A program made the position numbers and the translations under genes. The notes beneath the pieces were generated by a model. It saw nothing but the letters and a program-made list of their open reading frames with translations. It had not been told where the DNA came from and ran no database searches. Shown here piece after piece: positions 5,844 to 6,066 of a DNA stretch of 6,066 nt. The first letter of the stretch is position 1. The number at the start of each line of letters is the position of its first letter. The DNA is from Anaerolineales bacterium (GTDB taxonomy: Bacteria > Chloroflexota > Anaerolineae > Anaerolineales > VGOW01), in the NCBI GenBank assembly GCA_919901875.1, contig CAKKQG010000173.1:1-6066 (forward strand). Reading direction: 5' to 3'.

Positions 5844-5871
5844 TTGACAGGCGGGTTTTTTAGTTCATAAT
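5844..5871 (+). promoter_or_regulatory. Sigma-70-type promoter for formate-tetrahydrofolate ligase
   Basis: A perfect TTGACA (5844-5849) and CATAAT (5866-5871, 5 of 6 matches) are separated by 16 bp. Transcription would start near 5878, leaving a leader of about 32 nt with AAGGAG (5896-5901), eight bases before the ATG at 5910. A small palindrome GATCA/TGATC (5823-5827, 5833-5837) lies just upstream, between this promoter and the divergent one, and could bind a regulator. Confidence 0.65.
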
Positions 5872-5909
5872 CAACACGATATTTCTACTTTTCAAAAGGA
5901 GACACATTC

Positions 5910-6066
5910 ATGGCAAAGAAAATCAAGAAGGTAGCAAAAAAGAAAGTCGTTAAGAAAGCCGCACCCCAATTATGGTTTACGCCAACGAAACTCAAGTTAC
6001 TCACACCGGTTCCGTCCGATATTGACATTGCCCAAGCAGGCAAACTTAAACCGATTGCACAGATCG
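5910..6066 (+). CDS. fhs: Formate-tetrahydrofolate ligase, N-terminal fragment (runs off the right edge), with Lys-rich extension
   Basis: Fifty-two codons are visible. VPSDIDIAQAGKLKPIAQI (34-52) closely matches the conserved N-terminus of formate-tetrahydrofolate ligase, where VPSDIEIAQAAKMKP-type text starts within the first few residues. The enzyme joins formate to tetrahydrofolate with ATP, giving 10-formyl-tetrahydrofolate for one-carbon metabolism or the methyl branch of the Wood-Ljungdahl pathway. Here about 33 extra residues precede that point: a tail with ten Lys among residues 2-18 (AKKIKKVAKKKVVKKAA) and then QLWFTPTKLKLLT. The ATG at 5910 has a strong SD (AAGGAG, 8-base spacing) and a good promoter. 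No in-frame ATG, GTG or TTG lies between it and the conserved part, so the extension is probably real. The call rests on a short stretch only; the P-loop and the rest of the enzyme lie outside the window. Confidence 0.82.
   Translation, partial: MAKKIKKVAKKKVVKKAAPQLWFTPTKLKLLTPVPSDIDIAQAGKLKPIAQI

Overview
The window looks like a chromosomal segment of a bacterium with moderately high GC, most likely a Chloroflexota (Anaerolineae-type) genome. This is an inference. It rests on the protein styles: a C39 peptidase with a C-terminal LysM, a TPR region of the kind found in large NTPase signalling proteins, a TPR/zinc-ribbon membrane protein, and a formate-tetrahydrofolate ligase. The many short perfect palindromes between genes also fit. 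No phylogenetic marker is present to prove it.

Layout from left to right. (1) 1-624, minus strand: the N-terminal 208 residues of a major facilitator superfamily (MFS) transporter that runs off the left edge. (2) 625-877: a divergent control region. It holds a candidate promoter for each flanking gene, an inverted repeat lying across both -35 boxes, and an elaborate nested hairpin in the transporter leader that could hide its ribosome binding site. (3) 878-1861, plus: a cytoplasmic-looking C39-like cysteine peptidase with a LysM domain, closed by a perfect 15-bp terminator hairpin. (4) 1928-3904, plus: a 658-residue fusion of a GtrB/DPM1-like polyprenyl-phosphate glycosyltransferase to a TPR-type helical domain; its promoter geometry suggests a leaderless mRNA. 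(5) 3905-3992: a 61-bp inverted-repeat element that appears to carry a promoter and a Shine-Dalgarno sequence, followed by 3993-4337, a small hydrophobic protein of unknown function. (6) 4338-4460: a row of four back-to-back perfect hairpins, the last with a U-tract. (7) 4461-5807, minus: a TPR-like / double zinc-ribbon / single C-terminal membrane helix protein, also with leaderless geometry. (8) 5808-5909: a divergent promoter region. (9) 5910 to the right edge, plus: the start of formate-tetrahydrofolate ligase with an unusual Lys-rich N-terminal extension.

The genes do not form one operon. Most are separately promoted and terminated, and two of the gaps are divergent. No pathway ties them together convincingly, and I see no complete new defence or mobile system. 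The most notable items are the glycosyltransferase-TPR fusion, the two leaderless-type promoters with identical 6-nt spacing, the SD-sequestering fold ahead of the transporter, the expression-cassette-like inverted repeat at 3928-3988, the hairpin array at 4350-4462 and the basic tail on the ligase.
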